64,000 nt of DNA from Siderastrea radians (GCA_964017195.1 OZ024897.1:31644036-31708035); one strand, 5' to 3'; positions 30,831 through 40,392 are shown, counted from the first letter of the stretch. The notes: generated by a model not told the origin, from the sequence alone. Numbers and translations: made by a program.

Positions 30831-32890
30831 ATCACTCTCTTATCATACACCAATTTGTACAACTTGGACTCGTGAAAGGTGTAGAGTTGATAGGTTTTAG
30901 GATCCCGGACAATTTGATACGTTTTGTTCACTGTCGTTTGGCGTGGTTTCAGGAGTGGCTTCTGGATTTCGTCCAGGACATTCTGCCTCATCACGCCGTA
31001 ATTTAATTGGGTTTTTCCTTCACTGTTGAGGCGAAAACCTCTCACTTTACATTCGACTTTGCCTTTCTTTGTGGTGTAACCATAATTCTTGGGACCTCCC
31101 GACACGAATTCGACGATGTGATCATCCTTTTTCAATTCACTGGTAAACTGGCCGAGGTAGTTGCCCAAGGCCGGGATGGTTTGACCCTTGTCCTCCAAGA
31201 AAATAACAGAGTCCGTGTCGTAGTACAAGACACGTTCCCCCAACTGTTCCAATGCCTTGTACAGTTTGAGAAGGGCCCAACAGGTAGTGAAACAGGCGAT
31301 GAAGATGTTCAGGTTGGGTGAGACGGGGATGTCTTCCTTTTGGTGCTGGTAATGCACCTCCACCATTTGGTCATTGATAATGGACACGTGACGTACATCC
31401 AAGCTATCGGTGTCCAAAAACCGATGAAAGGCTTGGGGGTCATCAAATTCTTGGACTTGGGTTTTGTTGAGTCGTTGTCCAAACTTGCCCCACATGGAAT
31501 TGAGCATCATTTTAGCAAGGGTACGCAGTCCCGGGTTGTATTCGATTTTGGCATACTCCAGGTGAATGCCCTCATGCTTGTAATAATCGTCGATGTAGGA
31601 CTGTCTTTGTTCTTCTGTTTCTACTTCGGCGGGCCACCCACTGGCTTCTTGCTTGATTTTCAACCAAGTGTTGACGTAGTCTTTGAAGAGACCTTCACAG
31701 GTTTCTTCAAAATGCCAGACTTCATAGATGTACTGGACTTCGTACCCGAGCTCGACGGCTTTGTCTAATTCTGGACTGCACCATGTCCCGGTCAGGGCGC
31801 GTTGCTCATCGGTATGATTGCATTCCGCGCATCTCTCTAAAGGCCTTTTTTCCATTTCTTCTTCCACACAACGGGCACAGAGGGGAAAGAGCAGTTTGCT
31901 GTCATAGCGGTAAGGCAGGACGGGATGGTAGAGGCCACGGGGAGGCAGGATTTGGCACTGAATCACCCCGAAGTACTGGTGGATGTCCGTGTGACCCGGT
32001 TGTGTAATGAAGGTAGGATGTCCTTTAGGGTAGAGAGAGGTTTTGTTGACCCAAGGGTACAAGGAGGTGACATCGATGTAATGGATCTTTTGGTGGGGGG
32101 TCACCTGATGGTACAGTTTCACGGCATTGGTACGTCCTCCACAGAAAGCGTCGCGGGGATTGAGGGGTTCTGTGCTTTGAAGGTTAGCTACAAACGTACG
32201 GATGTCAGGTGAGGTGTCTTTGAGACTTGCCCAATCGCATCCCCACATTTCCACCACGGTGTACCCTTGGGCCCGAAGCGTTTGGGTCCTTTGTTGCGTG
32301 GTCTCGTAGACATCTTGCATGGTGCGATCACAGTGGCGCCGATGTGTTTCGTGACGGTTGGGATAATGGCGGGGGCATCCATGCCAGAAACAGCCGTGAA
32401 ATTCGTAGACAGTGTTGATAGTGACATCGAAACCGTCCACATGGAGCTTGGTGCCAGGGATGCGATACTCGCCGGCATTTTTCGCATGTTGAATATGGAG
32501 GGCTTGGTGTTGTTGGCACCAGGTTAACCATTCGATGGCCGCTTTCGATTGATTGATGTTATTCTTCTTCCAACCAAGGGTGGGTTCACTGGCAATACTG
32601 TTAGGGATCATCCGATTCATGCGTAAATCCCTGTTGCAGGCAGAAGCGATGGTGATGTGGTCAAAGGGGTTGAACCCCGCTTGAGCTTCAAACAACCGTT
32701 TGAAAGTCAGACATCCTTGTTTCAAGAGACGCACATCTGATTCACAATACTCCACCAATTCTTTCTGGAAGTCAAAGACCACCTCCTTCTCGCGTTGTTC
32801 TTGATGCCACTTTTCCAAGGCTTGTTTGCCTTCAGGAGACATGGTTTCGGGCATGTAGTAATCGAGGGCCGGGACGATGCCCACGTACAT
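30788..32890 (-). pseudogene. polB: DNA polymerase B, C-terminal part (polymerase domain)
   Basis: A 700-codon frame holding the end of the 3'-5' exonuclease (ExoIII motif YCESDVRLL at 48-56) and the whole polymerase domain: motif A DVTSLYPW (32060s), motif B KMMLNSMWGKFGQ (about 31490) and motif C YYDTDSVIF (about 31215). DxxSLYP and DTDS mark family B, and the order fits the protein-primed polymerases of Polintons and adintoviruses that copy the element. It is out of frame with the N-terminal part; the break falls near 32890. The stop and last 14 codons lie in the terminal repeat. The two parts together would be about 1,380 codons, usual for Polintons. Confidence 0.93.
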
Positions 32891-34929
32891 TGGTTGTCGC
32901 GGATATTGAACTTGTGTGGGAAGTAACCTTTTTTCAATTCCGTTAATCCAAAGGTTTTGGGAAAGGTGGACAAAGGCATCTGGAAGAAACTGAGTGAATC
33001 GATGAAACGAATCCGATCGTGTTTGACTTCCAAGAGTTTACACCCGTTGCGGAGTTGCTCGACGATCCGGTTGTCACTATGGTATTGATGGACGACAAAG
33101 TACCCGTCATATCCTTGGAAATTATGAGCGAGTACATTGACTTGTCGGGTGTCGTTCAACGTGAGGGTATCCAACCATTCGAGAAAATCTCGGGTACAAT
33201 ATGGGCCTGGGAAACGAATAGGTTGATCGTCGTCTTCGGTTTCGGCCACGAGGAGATTGGCAATGTGTTGTTCGTGGGGTTGCATGGCTTCAATATCAAA
33301 AAACACGTGTAAGGGGGGCAGGTCGTCGTCGTCCTCCTCCTCCTCTGAGGTGGTTTCAGGCTCCGCGGCTGCTCCACGTTTGGCGCGAGGACCTCCTTGC
33401 TGTTTCCTCTTTCTCTTCTTCTTGCCTTGAGGCTTGCTGGGTCTTTGAATAAAACAAAGATGAGTTTCACCGTGCACGTACTCATGGCAAGACGGGCAGT
33501 TCACATAGTAGCATCGGTGTTTTTCAAGGGCTTGGGGTCCTACTTCTTGCTTCAGACAGTTAGGACAGCGACGGCGACGAAAGCACACGGAGGACTCTAG
33601 GTTGGTCGCAGGTTTGCCAGTGTGGTCCTTGACGAGATGTGCTTGGAAGCAAGTGTCTCCGAAAAAGTCCCGATGACAACTGGTGCAACGTTGGGTGGCT
33701 TTCTGGGCTCGAGGGTAAGCATGAAGGAAATCAGGGCACTCTTTTTGGCGACAGGATCCACATTGTTTTTTCTTGTTGCAGCGATGTTGTCCCTCATGGT
33801 CATAGGGTTTCCAACAGTAGGCACAGACATAACTGGACCCGAAAAACCCTGGTAAACGGGTAATGACATCGTAATGGTCATGGTCGTGCAGCAAAATCAA
33901 TTGTTTGTCTTGGGGGTCTCCAAACGTCGTGATGTGGAACGACCGGTGAGCATCCACCAGGATGATCTGGTAACCGGTCAGGGACGGGGCCTTACTGAAG
34001 GCCGTCAACGCCTCGTAGCTGCAAGGACCGAAGGGCACCTTGGCTTCGTGATGGAGCAAGAGAGCCAATTCTTTTTGGAGGGGTCTTCCTTGTTGAATGC
34101 TGCGGTATTTTGGGTGTTGGTCCACTCTGGCCTTAGCAGTGACGAGGGCTCTGGCACAACAAAGGTCATCCCTGTTTTGGATGCGGATGACACTCCGTTT
34201 CTGGCTCGTCAATAGTTGCATCGTAGGGTGACCGGGTTTGCCACGACGCGGTCTGCCAGTTCCCTGGGGGGCATGATGGACTTGAGTAATAGATAATTGA
34301 GAGGAGTCATCCATTTCAAATTGTTCATTGCTGTTGAGGGCTTGCGCTAAACGGTGGAATAGGGCCTCCACACGCTCCCTGTCTTCACGCCATTCACCAG
34401 CACGTAATCCCCAGCCCTGGAAGTTATTGTGCAAACGGTTTGAACCGATGGTGAAGTAGAGGCGATCTTGATCGTGGAGGTCAGGCGTGGTGACTAACAC
34501 TTCATTCACGGCTCGACGTAAACCATCTTGTAGGGCTTCCGTGATGTTTTGATCTGGAATCAAGTTCCCCGTTTGGCGTAAACGGGTGTTGAAATGACGT
34601 TCACGAACACCCATTCGCGTGCTCCGACGGTTGACATAATTGTCTAACTTAAACTCGAAGGCGCCCTCCGCACTGGCATCCATACCTCCACCACTTTGTT
34701 GAAGGAGTTGGGTTTGAAAGGCACGTTGCCGTTCGAAACGATCCAAGGCCTCTTGACAGATGTCATCCTCGTCACTGTCCGCCATCTCTTCGTTGGCTAC
34801 CAAAGGTTCATCAGAGGAATTCGCTGCCGTCTCATCGTTCTCAGAGGCCGAGGTGTGTAGCAAGGTCAAAATCTCTTGAGTGGTCAGACCGCTTGGCCCC
34901 GCAGCCTCTTGCTCTTGGCGAGAGGACAT
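32722..34929 (-). pseudogene. polB: DNA polymerase B, N-terminal part (zinc-rich region and exonuclease)
   Basis: Starts at ATG 34927-34929, 32 bp below a TATA box. Residues 1-90 are acidic. Residues about 350-500 hold many Cys/His pairs (CAYCWKPYDHEGQH, CGSC, CTSCHRDFFGDTC, CPNC, CPSC) that would form several zinc fingers. A basic linker follows, then the 3'-5' exonuclease with ExoI VFFDIEAM (about 540) and ExoII LAHNFQGYDG (about 600). After about residue 680 the frame leaves the homologous sequence and runs through nonsense to 32722, because of a frameshift near 32890. It is divergent from the gene at 35197, sharing a 250-bp promoter region. Confidence 0.93.
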
Positions 34930-34960
34930 GATTAGATGAACTAGCTGGAGGTCAGTCCTC

Positions 34961-34970
34961 GTTTTTTATA
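34961..34970 (-). promoter_or_regulatory. TATA box of polB
   Basis: TATAAAAAAC on the minus strand, 32 bp upstream of the polB ATG. It pairs with a TATA box facing the other way at 35159. Confidence 0.65.
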
Positions 34971-35158
34971 GAGAAAAAGGGTCCCGTGGGAGAAGGGGTT
35001 GGGCCAATCACCAAGCAAGGCACAGGGTGGCCCTGGGAGCGGTGGTGGGGATGAGGAGACCCAGTGGTGCCCCTGGGAGGGGTGGGAAGGGGTGGGGGAA
35101 CCGCCCTCCCCCCTCTCTAGATGGACCACCATGCATCGCGGGGAACGAATGGAGAGAC

Positions 35159-35165
35159 TATAAAA
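35159..35165 (+). promoter_or_regulatory. TATA box of the 35197 gene
   Basis: TATAAAA 38 bp before ATG 35197. With the polB TATA box it frames a divergent early-type promoter. Confidence 0.65.
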
Positions 35166-35196
35166 CAGATCGCACCTCGAGGTGAGTCATCTCAAG

Positions 35197-35616
35197 ATGG
35201 CCTCTGCTCATGAGAAACTATTGGAAGACTTTGAAGCTTTTGAAACAAATCTAGAGGTAGAAGAAATTTTAGAGAAGGTGAAGGCGGAGTTGCTGTTGGA
35301 CCCGGGCGTGACTGAGTTTGGTGAGCAACTGTTAGAGGAAAGAAAGAGACGCAGGCAAGCAGCCCAGGCAGCCCAGGCAGTAAGAGCCGCCTACGTGCGA
35401 GAACGTTGGACCCCCGGCCATTATCCCCAACTGACCTGTGAGTGGTTCGTGGAGGGACTGGATTTCTGCTGCCCCTATTGGAGGTACCAGTTCAAGAGAC
35501 CACTCACACCCCCACCAGCACCGCCACCCTCTCCCGATGCTGACAGAAAAAGAGCCCCGTCCCCGCAGCCTCCGTCGCAGACCCCCCGTGAACTATCACC
35601 AAAGCGACGACGATGA
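35197..35616 (+). CDS. Polinton hypothetical protein, helical with Pro-rich basic tail
   Basis: A frame from ATG 35197 in a good context (AAGATGG). The first 60 residues are charged and helical (KLLEDFEAFETNLEVEEIL...EERKRRRQAAQ), followed by an aromatic/Cys patch (LTCEWFVEGLDFCCPYWRYQF), and a Pro/Ser-rich tail ending SPKRRR that could be a nuclear localisation signal. No family is recognised. The last 80 bp overlap, in another frame, the start of the repeat protein that follows, so the two may be expressed from one transcript. Confidence 0.55.
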   Translation: MASAHEKLLEDFEAFETNLEVEEILEKVKAELLLDPGVTEFGEQLLEERKRRRQAAQAAQAVRAAYVRERWTPGHYPQLTCEWFVEGLDFCCPYWRYQFKRPLTPPPAPPPSPDADRKRAPSPQPPSQTPRELSPKRRR

Positions 35617-36744
35617 CGACGTTGACGCCGACAACGACTATGACCCCCACGACGACGACGATGACTACGAACTGCCCGACCTTGAGAGTAAACAACGGCA
35701 GCAACTAGCCACTCAAGCGAGGTACCGGGCCAGGCATCCCGACCGAGTAGCCGCCACGCAACAACGGTTTCTGGCGAAACGTCAGAGCAAGGCAGTCCAA
35801 ATGAGGGCCAAATGTGCACGGTACCGGGCCGAACACCCAGAGCAAGTGGCAGTCTCCAAACAAAAGTACCGCGAAACCCATCGAGAGTTCATAGCAGTGG
35901 CCAAGAAGTGTTACCGGGAAAAACATCGAAAGAGCGTGGCGAAGACCAAAAAGCGCTACCGGGAAAAAATCGAGAGCGCGTGGCGGAGGCCCAAAAGCGT
36001 TACCGGGCAAGACATCGAGAGCGCGTGCTGGAGTACCAGAAGGGCTACAGGGAAAGGAATCGAGACCTCTTGGCGGAGTACAATAAGTCCTACCGGGAAA
36101 AAAATCGACCCCAGCTGGCGGAGAAGCAAACGCGCTACCGGGAAAACAATCGGGGACAGATCCTGGCGTATCAGCAACGATATCGGGAGGCCCATCGTGA
36201 GCTGTTGAGGGAGAAAGGGAGGCGCCGTTACGCCGGCCTTGGGGAGGATAAGAGAACGGTACTGAAAGAGAGGCGCCGTCGAGCCCACCTGGTGGAGAAA
36301 AAGAGAATGGCAGAGAAAAAGAGAACTCTAGAGAAATTGAAGGCCTTAGGACCTTTGACACTAACCATCCCCCTTACGGATTATTTGAAATCGGGACACA
36401 TTCCTGTGACGGCGTATATGAAAGCCTTTTGTGACTCGCTCGAATCTGCGGATACGAACGTATCGCCCACGGAGTCCTTTGTTCAACTCCTTAAGGAGGA
36501 CTCTCGTACTCTGCTTGATTTGGATTCGGGGGCCATGCAAGTCGCGGAACCCCCTGACTGGGACTTGGATGACCTTTCCTTTTTGCAGAACATATCGCCT
36601 GACGAGTGGGCCGAGGTGCTGAAGGATGTCGAGGATTCTTCTTCCTTTGATCTGGAGACATTGGTGCCCCCTGAAGACCTCGTTCATGTGGAGGATATGT
36701 CACCCGACGAGGGCGTCGATTTGATGTATGATTTGGTGTCTTAA
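35537..36744 (+). pseudogene. Polinton 14-residue-repeat protein, frameshifted
   Basis: Begins at ATG 35537 with an acidic stretch (QSDDDDDVDADNDY), then about ten repeats of 14 residues of the type YRxxHRExVAxxQKR (for example KCARYRAEHPEQVAV, KRYRARHRERVLEY, QRYREAHRELL), which should form a continuous, highly basic helix. The C-terminal 130 residues are acidic with repeated SPDE/SPTE words (ISPDEWAEVL, MSPDEGVDLM). The frame changes at an A6 run (35964-35969): repeats before it are read in one frame and those after in another, which continues to the TAA at 36742. A one-base loss in the run explains this. Similar short YR-rich repeats occur in proteins of large DNA viruses. DNA binding or scaffolding is a guess. 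Confidence 0.65.
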
Positions 36745-36749
36745 CCCTC

Positions 36750-36920
36750 GTCTCAGTATTTTGGCAGAACTTTTTTGAAATCGTATGACTATTTGGCAGA
36801 ACATCGTATTAGTATTTGGCAGAACGTTTTTGAAATCGTATGACTATTTGGCAGAACATCGTATTAGTATTTGGCAGAACATTGTGGCAGAACATTGTGG
36901 TAGAACGTTTTGAAGACACA
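36750..36920. repeat. Tandem TTTGGCAGAAC repeats after the repeat-protein gene
   Basis: Two and a half copies of a ~55-bp unit, each with TTTGGCAGAAC twice, then shortened versions (TGTGGCAGAACAT). They follow the stop at once and lie in the intergenic region between convergent genes. Confidence 0.75.
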
Positions 36921-36924
36921 ACTC

Positions 36925-37143
36925 ATGAACCAATGAGACATTTTCATTTTTTATTACTCAACATGTAACGGTTCAAAAACACGTGGATAATTTTGTCTAC
37001 ATCACAACGGGTTCTGTAGGATTCTCCAAAATCCTGTTTGAGACTACAGAACTACAGAAGACTAGAGAACTACAGAATAACAACAACCCCAATGAGACAT
37101 TTTCATTTTTTATTACTCAACATGTAATGGTTTGCCATTAAAT
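36925..37143. repeat. Duplicated 3' end block between convergent genes
   Basis: A ~43-bp sequence containing AATGAGACATTTTCA and ATTACTCAACATGTAA occurs at about 36931-36971 and again at 37090-37132, directly after the stop of the leftward PLA2 gene. Its TTTTTTATT reads as AATAAA-type on the minus strand, so both copies may be polyadenylation regions for the leftward block. Confidence 0.6.
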
Positions 37144-37497
37144 TTACAATTTTAAATGTTTCTTGGCTTGCATGATTTTTTTGACCACACGTTCCGTCTT
37201 GGTTTTCTTGCCGGGTAATCGATCAATGGCTTGGATCATCTTGGTATCGGCTTTCCATTTATCTTGCAAATTCTTGGCACGGCTGTAATCAATGTCGTGT
37301 TGTTTAGCAATCTGGTCCAAGCGATTGATCCCGGGATCCCCACGTTTCAGACGTTTGGCCAAATGGGTGCCAGGGCCCATGTACTGATAACCAGGCCAAT
37401 GAAATTCTTTGCCGGTTTTAGCGATCCATTTTTGTACATCCACTGCTCCTCCTCGTTGGGTGCGTTTGATACGCCTTCTCCTCCTCTTGGTGGGCAT
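37144..37497 (-). CDS. Phospholipase A2-domain virion protein (parvovirus VP1-like)
   Basis: 117 residues. A very basic N-terminus (KRRRRRIKRTQRGG) is followed by the calcium-loop motif YMGPGTHLAKRL and the catalytic helix QHDIDYSRA with the His-Asp pair. The order YxGPGxxL...GxPxNxxDxxAxxHDxxY is that of the VP1-type PLA2 of parvoviruses, where it breaches the endosomal membrane during entry. Some adintoviruses carry a similar domain. RGGA after the basic tract resembles small virion proteins trimmed by adenovirus-type proteases. It is the last gene of the leftward block and is intact. Confidence 0.8.
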   Translation of the reverse strand: MPTKRRRRRIKRTQRGGAVDVQKWIAKTGKEFHWPGYQYMGPGTHLAKRLKRGDPGINRLDQIAKQHDIDYSRAKNLQDKWKADTKMIQAIDRLPGKKTKTERVVKKIMQAKKHLKL

Positions 37498-37499
37498 CT

Positions 37500-38135
37500 T
37501 TAGTCACTGTCGTCGTAATCCAATCGACGTCGTAACTTTTTGCCTTGGTACCAATCTTCCCAACCGGGTAAGGGTTTCAAGCGTTCCACTTCTCGGGCGG
37601 GTCCTTTGCCTTTTGCCTTTGCCTTTGCCCAAGGACTCTCGGCTAACTTTTTTTCCAAGGTCTTGCGCTGTTCTCGAATGGCTTCTAAACGCGACCGGAT
37701 ATCCCCTCGACTGGTGGATGGGCTCCCTTTCTTGACAATCTTACTGGTGGTGGCTGCTCCTTTGCCTTTCTTGGTTGCAGGGGTAATGGGAGGTTTGGGA
37801 GTCGACGGGCTGCCTTTTATCATGCGCTTCAACCATTGTTCCACGGGTCCCGTCACCAAATCCCCGGCCTCTTCCTCGCCTTCTTCACCTGGCGGGCCAC
37901 CCGGTGCCCCAACCCCCACCCCGCCAGGAAATTGACGGATGCGTTTGGTTAACTTGGTTAATTCTTGACTCAACGGTTTGGTTTGAGCATTGACCAGGGC
38001 TGGAGGTAATTGGGGGTTGGCTAACAAGACATGTTTTTTGGCGGCTAACGTCGCGGCTTTGTTCAACAAGGCATTTTCGGTGAGTTCTCCTTTGTAATAT
38101 TGAATGAGTTGTTCCACGTCCTTGTGGGGAATCAT
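37500..38135 (-). CDS. Polinton hypothetical virion-block protein, Lys/Pro-rich
   Basis: The open frame begins at 38195 with GTG; the first ATG (MIPHKDVEQLIQYYKG) is at 38135 and is the likelier start. The N-terminal 80 residues are helical (ENALLNKAATLAAKKHVLL), then a flexible Gly/Glu stretch, a basic Ser/Thr/Pro-rich region (GSPSTPKPPITPATKKGKG) and a C-terminal basic helix ending KLRRRLDYDDSD. Proteins with an N-terminal ENALLNKA-type helix recur at this place in animal Polintons as far as I recall. A structural or core role is inferred from position only. It ends 3 bp before the PLA2 gene. Confidence 0.6.
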   Translation of the reverse strand: MIPHKDVEQLIQYYKGELTENALLNKAATLAAKKHVLLANPQLPPALVNAQTKPLSQELTKLTKRIRQFPGGVGVGAPGGPPGEEGEEEAGDLVTGPVEQWLKRMIKGSPSTPKPPITPATKKGKGAATTSKIVKKGSPSTSRGDIRSRLEAIREQRKTLEKKLAESPWAKAKAKGKGPAREVERLKPLPGWEDWYQGKKLRRRLDYDDSD

Positions 38136-38148
38136 GTAGACCTCATCG

Positions 38149-38349
38149 TCAGTCGGGGCAAAGTTCCCCGTCTTCCACGGCACGACAGCTCTCACAAAGA
38201 CGGGACTTTAAGATATGCTGGTACTCTCGATACAACAGGTGATATTTATGCTTCCAATAATAACAGTCGTCTTTCCACTTGTCGGTGGCCCGATTGGCCT
38301 CTTGTAACAGACACATCCACGTGGCAAGCGTTAACGAACACATTGACAT
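38149..38349 (-). CDS. Small Polinton ORF, coiled-coil-like
   Basis: 66 codons from ATG 38349 (MSMCSLTL...). The middle (DKWKDDCYYWKHKYHLLYREYQ) is strongly helical and the end carries CESC. It fills the gap between its neighbours and overlaps the 5' part of the upstream open frame of the following gene. No homologue is recognised; it may be chance. Confidence 0.35.
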   Translation of the reverse strand: MSMCSLTLATWMCLLQEANRATDKWKDDCYYWKHKYHLLYREYQHILKSRLCESCRAVEDGELCPD

Positions 38350-38648
38350 AACACGTGATGTAGTCCTTGAAACAACCCGCGTCCTTTTTGTTGAACCAAC
38401 CACGTACGACGTTTTTTCACGGAATGTCGACGACGTCCCAAATCACGTAGCACCTTTTTATAGGGTTGAAGTTTGGCCAGGATGGGTGGGGTCACAGGAA
38501 TCTTGTTTTTTAAGAAGTTCAAGACCAGTTCACTCACAGCATTGATTTGATCGGCATTGGCATGTTGTAACAAATCTTGACGTTTGGAACCATTGGCTTC
38601 TTGTAACATGGACCGTAAAAACGGTAATTGACGCCCAAGACGTTTCAT
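38331..38648 (-). CDS. Conserved small Polinton protein (MKRLGRQLPFLRS)
   Basis: Start ATG 38646-38648 overlaps the TGA of the upstream gene (ATGA), which fixes the start. About 105 residues: LPFLRSMLQ, HANADQINAVSELVLNFLKNKIPVTPP, then KKVLRDLGRRR and a basic KKRRTWLVQQKGRG end. I recall proteins of this layout (R-x-LPFLR, ADDD...CE, LTPxQ...KxLRxL, LVQKGG) from many animal Polintons, sometimes in multiple copies; their role is unknown. Its basic C-terminus fits a virion protein. Confidence 0.65.
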   Translation of the reverse strand: MKRLGRQLPFLRSMLQEANGSKRQDLLQHANADQINAVSELVLNFLKNKIPVTPPILAKLQPYKKVLRDLGRRRHSVKKRRTWLVQQKGRGLFQGLHHVLCQCVR

Positions 38649-38923
38649 TGGATACAACACTTGTTAGGTTTTTTGGCATAGCCTTTGTCGATCAACCAAC
38701 TGTTGTACCCTTTGGTACCCCCTCGTCTTTTATACGCTTGATATTGTTGTTTGTACCCCGATACGATCTTTCTCCCTTCGGCAGCACTCATTTGCGGTTT
38801 TTTCAAGGCCTTGACCAAATCACTTGTGACTTCATACCCCTTTTTCACGTCGACGAACCAAGGTATGCCTTCTCCTTGCTGGGTTCTTCTTTTTCTTTTT
38901 GTCCGTCTTCTTCGGGGGGCCAT
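38645..38923 (-). CDS. Small basic Polinton protein with CaaX-like C-terminus
   Basis: 92 residues starting at ATG 38923. A basic N-terminus RRRRTKRKRRTQQGEG is followed by IPWFVDVKKGYEV and a Lys/Tyr-rich helix, ending NKCCIQ. The last four residues CCIQ fit a CaaX box. The gene overlaps the stop/start of the next gene and the end of the membrane protein gene upstream. The basic tract followed by QGEG resembles pX/mu-like core proteins of adenovirus-type virions. Intact. Confidence 0.6.
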   Translation of the reverse strand: MAPRRRRTKRKRRTQQGEGIPWFVDVKKGYEVTSDLVKALKKPQMSAAEGRKIVSGYKQQYQAYKRRGGTKGYNSWLIDKGYAKKPNKCCIQ

Positions 38924-39531
38924 GGTTCTAAGAGTGTGGGACTGGGAGGGAGAGGCTTTTTATCTATCCAATAGTCTTTGGGTCTCAAGGGACGAGGACA
39001 TCCGTCCACATAGCATGGCGCTTCCACGGGTTGGTACACAAAATGACGGTGGTAATCTTGCACACATCGTTTGGGTAACGGAGGGGTGAAATCCACAATG
39101 GTATCATCCAAGGTTTGCATCTTGATTAAAAATCGTTCCAGATCCTCCAAGGGAACACCACGGACATGGGTTTTCAATTCGGTCAAGGCTTTAGCATAGG
39201 TGGTAAACGCAAACCGACTCATGGTCACTTTAAATCGGTATTGTTTAAAATCATTCCATCCTTTGACCACTGTCCCCACCGCCGCCAAACATGCTACCAA
39301 CGTACTGTTTTCCAAAAGGGGTCCAGCAATCATGCCTGCAGCCATCAGGAGTAACGCCATGCCATTGAACAAGGCATTGATACACTTGTAATGATTCAAC
39401 ATTTTTCGATAACACCACCATTGTTGATGGTAAAAGGCATACAAGGAATCCATGCGTTGTAATAATTCCGGTGGGAATTGAAGGCCATGATGTTTCGATC
39501 CATTCAATAACGACACGACGGTTTTCACCAC
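38845..39531 (-). CDS. Polinton membrane protein with two transmembrane helices
   Basis: The frame is open from 39531 (GTG) to 38845; no upstream in-frame ATG exists, and the first ATG is at 39453 (MDSLYAFYHQQWWCY). Two hydrophobic helices lie at about residues 51-73 (INALFNGMALLLMAAGMIAG) and 78-95 (STLVACLAAVGTVV), followed by a conserved cytosolic part (SRFAFTTYAKALTELKTHVRG...LDDTIVDFTPPLPK) and a Pro/Glu-rich tail. Membrane proteins with this two-helix hairpin and a LDD.I.D segment recur in adintoviruses. A role in membrane attachment or entry is inferred. It overlaps the Gly-rich gene by a few bases. Confidence 0.65.
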   Translation of the reverse strand: MVKTVVSLLNGSKHHGLQFPPELLQRMDSLYAFYHQQWWCYRKMLNHYKCINALFNGMALLLMAAGMIAGPLLENSTLVACLAAVGTVVKGWNDFKQYRFKVTMSRFAFTTYAKALTELKTHVRGVPLEDLERFLIKMQTLDDTIVDFTPPLPKRCVQDYHRHFVYQPVEAPCYVDGCPRPLRPKDYWIDKKPLPPSPTLLEPWPPEEDGQKEKEEPSKEKAYLGSST

Positions 39532-40346
39532 GGCGAAACCCGGGACGAAGACGTTTGTACGCTCGGTGCTCCTCCCTGTTTATAACTGGTCACAATGCTA
39601 TTGGTCATGGTGACAGTGGCAATTTCACGTCCTTGGGCTAATTGTTTTTGATCTTGTAACATCATGCGTAAACGTCGTGGTAAATCCGCTTGACGCAAGG
39701 TACGAGGCTGTCTGCCAGGACTCCAAGATCCTCGAGAGGTGGAGGCAGGTGAAGTGGGGGTTCGTCGTCCACGTCGTCCACCACGACGGCCACCACCACC
39801 ACCACCACCACCACCACCACCACCACCGCCAGCACCACCAGCACCACCAGCACCACCAGCACCACCAGCACCACCAGCACCACCAGCACCACCAGCACCA
39901 CCAGCACCAGCACCACCACGTCCACCACCTCTAGTCCTGGGACCACGACGTCCACCACCACGTCCACCACCATCACCCCCAGCACCCGCTGCTGTTCGAC
40001 CACCCGCTGCCAAGGGTACGCTAGGAGGACTCGCAGGAGTTCGAGCACCAGAAGACTCCGGGGTGGTCTGTATACTACGGTATGATTGACTTCCTGGACT
40101 TCCTACCCCTGCGGGGGAAGAGGCCTGTAAAGGGGCCCCGATGACGTCGCCAGGGGGGAGGGATTCCATAAACCGATAGAGGGCCTCGCCTTGAATTTCC
40201 TCCATGGCGACGTCGAGAAGGCCTTGGTCTCCCGACAAATACAAATCTTGCCAGGCCCTTGGGGACATTTGATTGCTGCTGGCCGCCCCAACACCGGCGG
40301 GGGACACAGTATCGTAGGCTTGCGGAGGTTGACGGTCATCGGCCAT
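39525..40346 (-). CDS. Gly-rich Polinton protein with conserved C-terminus
   Basis: 273 residues from ATG 40346, below a TATA box at 40385-40392. The N-terminal 110 residues are Pro/Ser-rich; residues about 120-190 are Gly/Ala/Arg repeats encoded by a GGT/GCT trinucleotide array (39777-39930); the end is DQKQLAQGREIATVTMTNSI followed by YKQGGAPSV. A REI.TVT.T..I...YK.GG.PSV end is shared by many Polinton proteins of unknown function as I recall. The gene lies directly upstream of the membrane protein and overlaps it. The trinucleotide array is probably unstable in length. Confidence 0.65.
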   Translation of the reverse strand: MADDRQPPQAYDTVSPAGVGAASSNQMSPRAWQDLYLSGDQGLLDVAMEEIQGEALYRFMESLPPGDVIGAPLQASSPAGVGSPGSQSYRSIQTTPESSGARTPASPPSVPLAAGGRTAAGAGGDGGGRGGGRRGPRTRGGGRGGAGAGGAGGAGGAGGAGGAGGAGGAGGAGGGGGGGGGGGGGGRRGGRRGRRTPTSPASTSRGSWSPGRQPRTLRQADLPRRLRMMLQDQKQLAQGREIATVTMTNSIVTSYKQGGAPSVQTSSSRVSPW

Positions 40347-40384
40347 GCTCGTTCTCTTTTTTCCTGTTCAAATGGGGTGTCGTG

Positions 40385-40392
40385 CCTTTATA
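40385..40392 (-). promoter_or_regulatory. TATA box of the Gly-rich protein gene
   Basis: TATAAAGG on the minus strand, about 40 bp upstream of ATG 40346. Confidence 0.55.

Noticed and set aside
36750..36920. CRISPR-like array
   Set aside because: The repeats are directly abutting tandem copies without unique spacers, in an animal element.
39662..40089. Val-, His- and Pro-rich frames overlapping the Gly-rich gene
   Set aside because: They are other frames of the same GGT/GCT trinucleotide array; the Gly-rich frame alone has a conserved C-terminus and good neighbours.
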